Of a DNA stretch of 56,178 nucleotides, positions 1 to 8,040 are shown in pieces. Under the pieces are notes generated by a model. That model was given only the letters and a program-made list of their open reading frames with translations. It had not been told where the DNA came from and did no database searches. This stretch comes from Gammaproteobacteria bacterium (GTDB lineage: Bacteria; Pseudomonadota; Gammaproteobacteria; Pseudomonadales; Pseudohongiellaceae), in assembly GCA_030828385.1 (NCBI GenBank), contig JAURCS010000019.1, positions 1 through 56,178 of the forward strand, written 5' to 3'. Position numbers and translations under genes: made by a program. Positions within the stretch are counted from its first letter, which is position 1. Each line of letters starts with the position of its first letter.

Positions 1-15
1 CCGCATCCCTGCACT

Positions 16-50
16 GCCCACTTTTATCCTTTATCCTTTATCCTTTATCG
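16..50. repeat. TTTATCC tandem repeat, half-copy of a dispersed element
   Basis: About four tandem units of TTTATCC follow GCCCACTTTTAT (16-27). The same 12 bases begin the right arm of the inverted repeat near 11.7 kb. The stop codon of the CDGSH gene (45-47) lies inside the repeat, so on that gene's strand it reads as GGATAAA units directly after the coding region. Function unknown. Confidence 0.6.
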
Positions 51-287
51 GCTTTTATTATGACTGCCATCACACATCGGGGCTTTAGCCGTTGCCTTGC
101 AGCAACAAAAAAACACTTTACGACTTTCTTCTGCCTTATATTTTAACGGGGTAAAGTCAGTGTCCCTGTGAGAGCCATCACAAAAGGGTTGTTTCTGACT
201 TTTGCCACAGGCGCACCAGAAATAATTCTGGCCCGCTTCCACATCAACGGCCATGGGCTTGTCATCTGCTCTTACTGGATCTGTCAT
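45..287 (-). CDS. CDGSH-type iron-sulfur domain protein with two CDGSH motifs
   Basis: An 80-residue protein made almost wholly of two iron-sulfur motifs. The first has Cys25, Cys27, Cys36 and His40 and the second Cys61, Cys63, Cys72 and His76, each ending in CDGSH. In the mitoNEET/CDGSH family, three Cys and one His bind a 2Fe-2S cluster. Small bacterial members with tandem motifs are common, and their role is generally thought to be electron or cluster transfer. There is no signal peptide, so it is probably cytoplasmic. The ATG start has GAGG about 8 nt upstream. The stop codon lies in a GGATAAA repeat. The gene stands alone, with the metalloprotease gene upstream on the same strand. The family call is secure; the precise role is unknown. 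Confidence 0.9.
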   Translation of the reverse strand: MTDPVRADDKPMAVDVEAGQNYFWCACGKSQKQPFCDGSHRDTDFTPLKYKAEESRKVFFCCCKATAKAPMCDGSHNKSR

Positions 288-347
288 TGTCTTGCCTCTA
301 TAAAGAAATATTAATCGATAGGTTTCTGTGATTAGAATTAATTAAAA

Positions 348-2384
348 TTATCTTACGTTCACTCTGAACGCCTTCGCATTGAAATGCAATGGGCCGCCTT
401 CAACAAGCTGATAACCCAGAAAAACCCGGTAAAGGCCGCTTTGCACCTTACCACTAAATACCGGAAATTTTTCACTTGCTCCCAAGGCGGCTATTTCAAA
501 AGCAGGCTCAAGCCTTTTCAAACTTAAACTGCCCCACAACTGAAAGTTGCCGTCAGTATCAAGATAGGTCGGTGCAATATCACTAATAAGAACTACAAAA
601 ATCTCACCTGCTTTGCCAATATCAGCGCTATCAGGAATTAATGAACCGGCAATAGTAATAGTCTCATTATTAAAAAAATCAGTTGCTGTTGATAAGCCAT
701 CATCCAACGTTGCACCGGCAGAAAATTTTGCATTGCTTAATGAACCATCTGATGTAGTGATCAGTTTTAGCGAGGTAGCCGCAGCAATAGCATCCACCAC
801 AGCACTTATAGAATTATCGCCACCACCTTCCGAGCCATTATTCGAATCATCGTTTACTCCGCCAAATGTTGAAACTACCGACACGTCATCATCTGAGGAG
901 ACTGGTAAATCCACAGTAATCGCCAGCAATGACTGGAAGCCACGCCCGGCCATGCTGGAATCGGGATTACTACCATCATAACGTGGACCATCATCATTCA
1001 ATTCTATGTAAAGCGTATGAGTGTCAGCGGAAAGAAAACTGATCGTTCTCTCTATGCTCTGCCCACTTTGAATGCTGTCAGTAATATTGGTATCGAGAAA
1101 TCCGTCACCATCCTGATCACCAAGATTACCGTGGGCATGCCATATCACATCGATCAAGGATGAATCAGTATCAATGACCTCAAGGCTTATGTTGACGCGG
1201 TTATTGCCTGCCCCGGACACTGTGACAACAGCTTGTGGGGGCTGATTAAAAATAGGCTGGGTGGCCACATTAAATTCCAGGCTCAGCAAGGTCGATTTAT
1301 TTTCTTCATTAACCACGTACACGGACCAGACTCCGGGGATGGATTTGATCGCACGGGCAGAACCAACACTAATCCACCCCCCACCACAGGCAGTTCTCAC
1401 AGCGCATGCAAGCTCGGTTCGTCGCTCATCATAAAGATAACCAAAAGGATCAACAAAAATGACAGTAGCATCAATATCGATTGCAGTGGTGTTGGAGAAA
1501 TTGCCAATCCCCCCGAAATTAAAACGCACAAACCCCGTGTCCTGTGTTGATTCGGTAATAATCGAGACCGGGTCACCTGAGCCCACCGAAATAAATGCAC
1601 CGCTGTCTATCGCCTGATTCGCCTTGAACAGGAAAGTCAGATCACTTTCCGGAGCATCGGCATAGGGAGAATATACCCACTGCGCTATGGGTTGCTTAAT
1701 ATCCTCTATGACAAGCGAACCATTACCATAGAGAGTACGCGCAGCCTGGATATCATCCGCGCGGGGATGAAGAAGCTGACTATAAGGATTGGCGAACATG
1801 ATCGATGCCGGGTTATCGGAATGTCCCAGCCCAATGAGATGACCCAGTTCATGGACCAATACACCCACCAGCTCAGCTGATGATTCCAGAACATCAGGAT
1901 TCTGATTTAACTCTACGGCCCCATCGATATAGGGAAAATAACCGACATCAGAGTCATAAAAATCAGCTTCCGGACCGGCGCGCCCTGCAGCGCCTCCAGC
2001 ACTACCCCAGAACACACGTACCAGGCCATCAAGATTATTGGGAGCAAAGCCATCATCATCCGGTACATCTGAATCGATACCAACGATATTAAACCGAATT
2101 CCACTGACCAGCTCCCACTCAGCACTAGCTTGTGTAAGAAGAGCCAGAACTTCATCAGCCTCGGAAAACAGGGCCGGCGCACCATCAGGATCATAAACCA
2201 GGTTTATCGGACCGCTCCAACGTCCCAGTTGCACACTGATGCCAAGGGCTGGATCAATTGCTCTTATAAAATCATCTTGGCCGTCAACGACTGCATGGGC
2301 GCTGGTAATAAAAGCAAAAAACATAGTCCACAGACCGAGCATGCTGAAAAGCAGTGAGGTGAGGCCGTGATAAATTTTATGCAT
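348..2384 (-). CDS. secreted matrixin-like (M10-type) zinc metalloprotease
   Basis: A 678-residue exported protein with a hydrophobic N-terminal signal (about residues 8-31, ending SAHA). The zinc motif HELGHLIGLGH has ligands His178, His182 and His188 and catalytic Glu179; a Met-turn (SIM, Met196) follows. This is the HExxHxxGxxH signature of metzincins, and the spacing fits matrixin/M10. Before it are an Asp/Gly-rich stretch and a VFWGSAGG segment. The remaining ~450 residues look like beta-rich surface modules joined by a Ser/Gly/Asp-rich linker near residues 505-530; I do not recognise the C-terminal domain. The ATG start has AGGAAA upstream. It is probably secreted or surface-attached and degrades extracellular protein, but the substrate is unknown. 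No dedicated secretion genes are adjacent. Confidence 0.85.
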   Translation of the reverse strand: MHKIYHGLTSLLFSMLGLWTMFFAFITSAHAVVDGQDDFIRAIDPALGISVQLGRWSGPINLVYDPDGAPALFSEADEVLALLTQASAEWELVSGIRFNIVGIDSDVPDDDGFAPNNLDGLVRVFWGSAGGAAGRAGPEADFYDSDVGYFPYIDGAVELNQNPDVLESSAELVGVLVHELGHLIGLGHSDNPASIMFANPYSQLLHPRADDIQAARTLYGNGSLVIEDIKQPIAQWVYSPYADAPESDLTFLFKANQAIDSGAFISVGSGDPVSIITESTQDTGFVRFNFGGIGNFSNTTAIDIDATVIFVDPFGYLYDERRTELACAVRTACGGGWISVGSARAIKSIPGVWSVYVVNEENKSTLLSLEFNVATQPIFNQPPQAVVTVSGAGNNRVNISLEVIDTDSSLIDVIWHAHGNLGDQDGDGFLDTNITDSIQSGQSIERTISFLSADTHTLYIELNDDGPRYDGSNPDSSMAGRGFQSLLAITVDLPVSSDDDVSVVSTFGGVNDDSNNGSEGGGDNSISAVVDAIAAATSLKLITTSDGSLSNAKFSAGATLDDGLSTATDFFNNETITIAGSLIPDSADIGKAGEIFVVLISDIAPTYLDTDGNFQLWGSLSLKRLEPAFEIAALGASEKFPVFSGKVQSGLYRVFLGYQLVEGGPLHFNAKAFRVNVR

Positions 2385-2495
2385 GCATATTTTCCTGTAT
2401 TGCAGATTACCAAATCCGCAGAACCGGATAAGTTTTCCGACTCACTGCCAAACCATTTTTAACTAAAGACTTAACCATGGCGCCTCTTCTCTGCA

Positions 2496-3599
2496 TCAGG
2501 GCATCTGTAAAACCGGTTTGATAACCTGTCCGGCTGTCATGTCGGCAACCGCTCTGTTGATCTCTGCAAGCGGATAGAAGCTAAGTAATTTATCAAATGG
2601 AAATAATCCCTTCCGGTAATAGTCGAGCAGTTGCGGAATAAAGACCTGGGGATCACTATCACCCTGAATCACGCCCTGTACTGACCTGCCATGCAGTAAA
2701 TGGCTGCCTGGGAAAGTCAGATCCTTACCGCCACCGCCACTATGGATGCAGCTACCGCGATTGGCCAGTGACTCAAATGCCTGTCTGACCAGGGCAGGGA
2801 TATTAGTGGTATCCACAGAATAATTTACCCCGCGGTTTCCGGTAATTCGGTTTATTTGCGCCACTATCTCGGCTTCTTTGCCTGCATCAATCACATGGCT
2901 GGCTCCGAGTTTGAGCGCCATCGCCAGCCTGTCAGTATTATTGTCTACTACAATAATCGGATCCAATTTGCTAATCACTGCCGCCATCACCGCACTTAGG
3001 CCCACATTGCCACCACCAAATATGGCCAGTGACTGGCCTGTTGCTGGTTGCAGGACATTGAGAATGGCTCCGGCCCCGGTCTGAAAACCGCAGCCCAAAG
3101 GACCAAGTTTCTTCAGCGGTAAATCCTTATCCACCTTTACCGTATTGCGCTCATTGCTGATGACATGAGAGGCGAAAGAAGACTGGCCAAAAAAGCTGCC
3201 ATAGACCCGCTCTCCATTCAGCGTCAAAGGTGAGGGGCTATGCCTGCCAAGACAGGAAAATGAGAGTGTTTGGCCATTGTCACAATAAGCCGGATGCCGG
3301 GCATTGCACTGCAGACAGTCGCCGCAGGAATCAAAGGTCAGCAGTACATGATCCCCGGGGGCAACTATTGTTACGGATTTACCGGTTTGCTCTACGACAC
3401 CGGCGCCTTCATGGCCGAGCACCACAGGTAAAGGAACACTGGCATAGCCTTTGCTCACCTTGATATCAGTATGACAAATACCGGCGCTGACTATTCTGAT
3501 GAGGATTTCATCATCAGCAGGCTCTTCAAGAGCAAGGGTTTCGAGCCTGAACGGTGCTGACAGTTCGTGGAGCACCGCGGCTGAAATGCTATAAGCCAT
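2496..3599 (-). CDS. zinc-dependent alcohol dehydrogenase, aryl-alcohol/geraniol dehydrogenase-like
   Basis: A 367-residue medium-chain dehydrogenase. Catalytic zinc ligands are visible as Cys42, His63 (in GHEGAG) and Cys170. The structural zinc site is Cys92, Cys95, Cys98 and Cys106. A Rossmann glycine motif (GGGNVG) sits at 195-200, followed by VDNN, whose acidic residue suggests NAD. The segments SFFGQSSFA and ERNTVKV, and the region around PLGCG, recall benzyl alcohol dehydrogenase (XylB) and geraniol dehydrogenase from memory. It would oxidise an aromatic or allylic primary alcohol to the aldehyde in the cytoplasm; the substrate is inferred only. The DUF6152 gene lies upstream on the same strand about 90 nt away, with no evidence of a catabolic operon. 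Confidence 0.85.
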   Translation of the reverse strand: MAYSISAAVLHELSAPFRLETLALEEPADDEILIRIVSAGICHTDIKVSKGYASVPLPVVLGHEGAGVVEQTGKSVTIVAPGDHVLLTFDSCGDCLQCNARHPAYCDNGQTLSFSCLGRHSPSPLTLNGERVYGSFFGQSSFASHVISNERNTVKVDKDLPLKKLGPLGCGFQTGAGAILNVLQPATGQSLAIFGGGNVGLSAVMAAVISKLDPIIVVDNNTDRLAMALKLGASHVIDAGKEAEIVAQINRITGNRGVNYSVDTTNIPALVRQAFESLANRGSCIHSGGGGKDLTFPGSHLLHGRSVQGVIQGDSDPQVFIPQLLDYYRKGLFPFDKLLSFYPLAEINRAVADMTAGQVIKPVLQMP

Positions 3600-3692
3600 A
3601 ATTACCTGGCCCGATCATGGATTGGTTGATGGATGTAAACCATTTTCCGGGGCAAGAGCCCCGGTTCAGGGTCTTAAAAAAGCATTATCAGC

Positions 3693-4814
3693 TCATTCAA
3701 AGTTTACTTCGATTTCACCGGCGGCATTCACTTCAAAACGATTGCCGGCCTGGCAAGCATACTCCTGAACAAATTCCCCCGCCGGCAACCTTGAATAATA
3801 TTTAGTGGTAGTCCAGGGCTCTGTAAACACCACCGGATCCACCAGCTCGATATCTACTTCAAAATAATCCGGGGTAACTTTTGTCATGCGCATATTAACC
3901 GTCAGCTGATCACTATGGGGAACACCGGTGGTATCCACCAGCGTGTCACCACGCAGGCCAATAGTTTTTACGACAAGGGTATTACCTTCCCAATGCCCGG
4001 TGGAAAACCCGTTAAAACTGGGCACCAGATCTTCGGGTGGTTCACGACCATCCAGATAGACACGAACCGTCGCTTCGGCAAATTCTGCATACCAGTTGAG
4101 TTGATGTTCCGCCTGCAGGATTTCCCCGGGCAACACCATTGTCAGAAAGCGCGGAAAGCCGGGGGGAATGCAACGGGCGGTTGGATCGGTAGTTGCTTTA
4201 CCGGCATCGGCATCAGCCCAGCGCTGATCCAATTGGGCCTGATACTCGGGTCTCAAAGGTGGTGTCTGACCACGACGGGAAGGAGAGTTCAGCGTATCAA
4301 AATGAATACCACCGCTGGCGTTGGCCCAGACCCCGTTAAAATTTCGTGCTACCTCATCAGCCATGGCAACATCTTGTGGCCGCTCCCCACGCAGGATGGT
4401 TCCTGCCCCGGTTAATTCTACGTTGGCCTCATTGGTAAATTCCCAGCTCTGCAGCAGCCCGCCCGGTTGGCCACTGTGCAGTGGATCAAATTCAACGCTA
4501 ATCCTGTCTCCTGGATTCAGGGTGTCTCGTGTCCAACCCTGGCGCGACAACATATTTACCGGCCCCTGATCCAGTACCCAATCAGTTTCCGTGCCGTCTT
4601 CAGAGGTCACTGTCAGGACTACGGCAGCATGAGGATTGGTCCAGCGATGTTCCCGGACGACACCACTCATTTTTACCGGATTTTCCGAATCATAAATGGC
4701 AAAAGAATGATGTGCCCGGGATGACAGCGCCAAGCCCAAACCCAGTAATAACGCGAAAATCATCGCCAGATTTTTGAATAAATCTTTTTCTGATAGTTGA
4801 TACTGAATTCCCAT
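3693..4814 (-). CDS. DUF6152 family exported protein
   Basis: A 373-residue protein with an N-terminal hydrophobic signal (about residues 13-33) followed by AHHSFA. The pattern HHSFAxYD, then HRWTNPHA and FDPLHSGQPGG over the first ~140 residues is what I know as DUF6152, common in marine gammaproteobacteria and of unknown function. The remaining ~230 residues, including GHWEGNTLVVKT and MRMTKVTPDYFEVDIELVDP, form a conserved companion module of the same proteins. It is probably periplasmic. The ATG start is kept because the signal sequence follows about a dozen residues later. Neighbours are an alcohol dehydrogenase downstream and oxyR upstream, with no shared pathway evident. No function is proposed. 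Confidence 0.75.
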   Translation of the reverse strand: MGIQYQLSEKDLFKNLAMIFALLLGLGLALSSRAHHSFAIYDSENPVKMSGVVREHRWTNPHAAVVLTVTSEDGTETDWVLDQGPVNMLSRQGWTRDTLNPGDRISVEFDPLHSGQPGGLLQSWEFTNEANVELTGAGTILRGERPQDVAMADEVARNFNGVWANASGGIHFDTLNSPSRRGQTPPLRPEYQAQLDQRWADADAGKATTDPTARCIPPGFPRFLTMVLPGEILQAEHQLNWYAEFAEATVRVYLDGREPPEDLVPSFNGFSTGHWEGNTLVVKTIGLRGDTLVDTTGVPHSDQLTVNMRMTKVTPDYFEVDIELVDPVVFTEPWTTTKYYSRLPAGEFVQEYACQAGNRFEVNAAGEIEVNFE

Positions 4815-4934
4815 AATGAAGACCTTTTAACCGCTTATTTAGCTAACCATGAAAGGTTAAAACAACAGGGTAATTGCGTCTAGTAAAACATGCATTACAG
4901 AGAGGTCGTAAGGAGCTATCACCAAGTCGCAGTA

Positions 4935-5837
4935 TTACAACTTGAGATTTGTCTTCACGCTGCTTCTGACCGCACTGACCACTTCGCGAACGGTTTCCAG
5001 ACGCGTATAGTTTTGACGAATCAATAGCACAATACGCCTGGTGGGCGCAGGTTGCTGAAAGGGTATATAGGCAATATCACTGCTTTCACGCTGATCAACC
5101 ACAGACAACTTGGGCAATAGGGTAATCCCGATACCTGAGGCCACCATGTAACGCAGGGTCTCCAGACTGGTGGCCTGAAAGCGCTTGTCTTCATCAGCGC
5201 CAGCGCTAAAACAATACCCCAATGCCTGATCGCGCAAGCAATGACCATCTTCCAGCGTCAGCACATGACAACCTTTTATATCAGTGAGTTTTACACGCTT
5301 CTTTTTTGCCAGAGCATGGCCCTTGTTAACGGCCAGAACAAAAGGCTCCTCGAATAAATCATAGGCCTCAAATTCTGTCATATCATCCAGCCAGGGCAGA
5401 ATCAGGGCGTCCAGTTTGCCCTCATCCAGGGCCGCTACCAGATCGGCTGTTTGCTGCTCATGAAGAAAAAAATTCATTTTCGGCAGTCCGGCAATCAACC
5501 CCGGCATGATATGGGGCAACAGATATGGCGCAAGGGTGGGAATCAGCCCCAGATGAAGTTCACCCGAAAGTGGATCTCCCAGGTTTTTTGCTGTTACTTC
5601 CAGATCGTGTGCCGCATTGAGTACTGTGCGAGCCTTTACCAGAAGCTGGTTGCCTGCCGGGGTTAACATGATATTGCGCCGATGACGCTCAATCAGCGTG
5701 ACACCCAGCTGTTCTTCCAGCTTGATTATCTGGCCACTCAGCGTTGGCTGACTGACATGACAGGCTTCCGCTGCCTTACCAAAATGCTTGTAACGCTCTA
5801 TAGCATCCAGGTATTCAAGCTCTCTGATTTTAATCAT
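4935..5837 (-). CDS. oxyR: LysR-type peroxide sensor OxyR
   Basis: A 300-residue LysR-family regulator with an N-terminal winged helix-turn-helix (residues 1-60) and a substrate-binding-like sensor domain. The two redox cysteines of OxyR are present as Cys200 and Cys209 in GHCLRDQALGYC, followed by ATSLETL, almost identical to E. coli (Cys199/Cys208) as I recall it. Peroxide should form a disulfide between them and switch on catalase, peroxiredoxin and related genes. The start is the ATG at 5837, with AGGA 7 nt upstream, rather than the in-frame TTG two codons earlier. It lies downstream of the antiporter gene on the same strand, 116 nt away. No catalase or ahp gene is in the window. Confidence 0.93.
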   Translation of the reverse strand: MIKIRELEYLDAIERYKHFGKAAEACHVSQPTLSGQIIKLEEQLGVTLIERHRRNIMLTPAGNQLLVKARTVLNAAHDLEVTAKNLGDPLSGELHLGLIPTLAPYLLPHIMPGLIAGLPKMNFFLHEQQTADLVAALDEGKLDALILPWLDDMTEFEAYDLFEEPFVLAVNKGHALAKKKRVKLTDIKGCHVLTLEDGHCLRDQALGYCFSAGADEDKRFQATSLETLRYMVASGIGITLLPKLSVVDQRESSDIAYIPFQQPAPTRRIVLLIRQNYTRLETVREVVSAVRSSVKTNLKL

Positions 5838-5953
5838 TTGCAATTCCTATCAGAAAATCACAATCTATAATTTCTGCCAATGATAGATATTGGCATAAAT
5901 CAGCATTCAATAACAATGACTTTGAGTGAAAAAGAATTTACTTGTGTCAGCGC

Positions 5954-7283
5954 TCAAGAATCGGAATTTGACAACTCAAGCCGCTTTTTACCCAGTGACA
6001 GGACCAGATGTTTTTCGCCAGCAAAATAAGGCTTCCACCATTTAATGAGGACTGGCACTGAGACATTCAGGAAGAATGCCGTTGCCATGAGCGTATAAAA
6101 CGCATCCGTGGTAATTACGCTGTTCTGCACATAGCCAATATCCATAATCACAAAAGCCAGCTCTGCTCTGCCCAGCATGCCGAAACCAATCATGATACTT
6201 TCATGCCATTTAAAATTTCCGGTATAGCGTGCTGCTAGCGAAGCAGAAATTATTTGAGCGAAAAGTATCCCCAGCGTAAGCGTAAGCGTAATGATGTGCG
6301 GAATAACACCCACCAGCACATCCATATCAAAGGTTATTTTGGTGCCCAGTTCTACAAAAAATACCGGACCTATCAAGGAAAATGCCACGTTGTCGATTAT
6401 GCGTTTGGTATATGCATAACCTGCATCTTCTGAATCAGCAACTGGAATGCTCGATTTGGAATGAAAACGAAAATATTCCTGTTTGATGATCAACCCTGCC
6501 ATATAGGCCCCAACTGCTAGATGAAAACCGAACTGGAAGGACAATAAACCAATCAGCAAGGCTGTCAGCAAAACTACCAAAGTCGCATGCTCGCCCTTGC
6601 TGGCCCCGATGATTCCACGCATCCCGAAACGTCTGAGAAAGGGATATACCCTGAATATAGCCAGATCACTTTGATGAGGAAAAATAATTAATTCCAGAAG
6701 GGTTATCACGCAAAAAAACAAAACAGCCTTGATCAGAATGGCGCTGACTCCGATCAGTGTTATTTCTGCATCTCCGGTAGCCATGGGAATTATGATGGCA
6801 ACAGCCGCAAGGGAGGCTATGTCATCCAGAATTGCCGACGTCATAATGCCGGTAGAAGCACCTGATTTATGCAAATTTTCACTTTTCAGCGATACCATGG
6901 TCAAAGAAACCGCAGTAGCTGTCATGGCGAGGCCACAAATAATTGCGAGACGGGGCTCACTCCAGTAATGCATGATAATTAAATAGGCTGCAGCAAAGGG
7001 CGCCAAAGCACCAAATAAAGCAATTCCCCAGCTAAGTTTGATGCCCTTCACAAATGCCGAGGTATCTTCCTCAAAGCCAAGAGCAAACATAATCAGAATG
7101 ATGCCTATCTCGTCAAACCCGCGGATAAACTCCGTACTCTCATGGGGAAGGATTCCCAAATTGACCATCAGAGAACCAAAGGCCAGGAAAAAAAAGCACC
7201 GGTGTCAGTTTGGTAGGCCCGGCCAGGAAATATGAAATAAAGACGCCGCCCCAGATAATGGCCAGGTAATACATGTCATGCAT
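5954..7283 (-). CDS. CPA2-type cation/proton antiporter, reading frame broken by a frameshift at an A8 tract
   Basis: A multi-pass membrane protein of the monovalent cation:proton antiporter-2 type (Kef/NhaS-like). About 11-12 hydrophobic segments are visible, with acidic residues in membrane segments (FALGFEED, TSAILDDIAS) where antiporters carry the ion-binding acids. The open frame from 7168 gives only 404 residues and lacks the first helix. An ATG at 7283 opens a frame encoding MHDMYYLAIIWGGV and AGPTKLTPVLFF, which runs into the main frame if one base is dropped from the A8 tract at 7188-7195 (T8 on the coding strand). With seven bases the gene is 442 codons and has a proper first transmembrane helix. 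So this is either a genuine frameshift or a homopolymer sequencing error. No TrkA-N domain follows; the protein ends after the membrane domain. Confidence 0.8.
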
Positions 7284-7404
7284 GGGCTAATTCACTCCGG
7301 TATAAATTTACGGAAAATCATATCGGATCATTATCCTATTTAAACCAGTTACTGCAGTTGTTTTAGATCAGGGAAGATATTTATCCCAAATAGAGCTGTA
7401 CTGC

Positions 7405-7432
7405 TTGGCAATCAATCGGGCTCGGGTATAAT
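7405..7432 (+). promoter_or_regulatory. sigma-70 promoter of the tRNA-Leu gene
   Basis: TTGGCA at 7405-7410 and TATAAT at 7427-7432, with a 16-bp spacer, followed by the GC-rich discriminator ACGCGCC typical of stable-RNA promoters. The tRNA begins 37 nt after the -10 box. Confidence 0.75.
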
Positions 7433-7468
7433 ACGCGCCTTCCCGACATACCCGGGATCCTCCTCAAT

Positions 7469-7553
7469 GCGGACGTGGCGGAATTGGTAGACGCGCTAGA
7501 TTTAGGTTCTAGTATCGAAAGGTGTGGGAGTTCAAGTCTCCCCGTCCGCACCA
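7469..7553 (+). tRNA. tRNA-Leu (anticodon UAG)
   Basis: An 85-nt class II tRNA including an encoded CCA. The acceptor stem is GCGGACG/CGTCCGC. The anticodon stem is CTAGA/TCTAG around loop TTTAGGT, giving anticodon TAG, which reads CUA and probably other CUN leucine codons. A long variable arm is present and the T arm contains GTTCAAGTC. It closely resembles E. coli leuW from memory. It has its own promoter immediately upstream, and a short copy of its 3' end lies at 7695-7708. Confidence 0.97.
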
Positions 7554-8040
7554 AGCTCTAATTGCCGGTATTAACACTCAACTGAACATTGAAGTCTATC
7601 TGCTTCGAGCCTCAGGAGACTTCCTTCGAAACGATACCATTGAGCTCAGGGTCAAACCGCTTCGGATGATTTCTGGAAACCTGAGAATTTCAACCCCCGT
7701 CCGCACCACTTTACAATCCTGACTTGCTCTTTTTCCATCAGGCTTCGTTGCCAGCTGTGCTCAGTCGGTCATGTACCAACGACGTACACTCCCTCCCTGC
7801 GCATCTGGCGCCTCACCTGCTGAAAAAATAGCGGCGTCAGTTTTTGCAAAGACAAGCCCTTAACCTTCATATAAATAATCCCGATTAACTCCATGTTGTA
7901 TTGGCATACCAGGTTCAATCGGCCATATATCAACCAAGTTCACTCCTTTCCTACATATCTGGAACGGCCAGCACCGGATTGAATTGACACAATGAATTAA
8001 AACCAAGTGTAATGGCCATAAGACACAAAGGGATATAACG
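7554..8040. other. 487-nt gap after tRNA-Leu without a supported gene
   Basis: Between the tRNA and the tannase gene I find no convincing coding region. It holds the 14-bp tRNA 3'-end copy at 7695-7708. The last ~150 nt upstream of 8041 are AT-rich and presumably contain the tannase promoter, but I cannot place clear -35/-10 boxes. A minus-strand frame overlapping 7860-8066 has no family features. No strong terminator is seen after the tRNA. Confidence 0.5.
7695..7708 (+). repeat. 14-bp duplicate of the tRNA-Leu 3' end
   Basis: CCCCGTCCGCACCA repeats exactly bases 7540-7553, the 3' end of the T arm, acceptor stem and CCA of the tRNA. The rest of the intervening sequence does not fold as a second tRNA. 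It may be the scar of an element that integrated into the tRNA gene, or a residue of a lost tandem tRNA. Confidence 0.6.

Noticed and set aside
16-50. Short tandem repeats as a CRISPR array
   Set aside because: Units are 7 bp with no spacers; it is a simple repeat tract.
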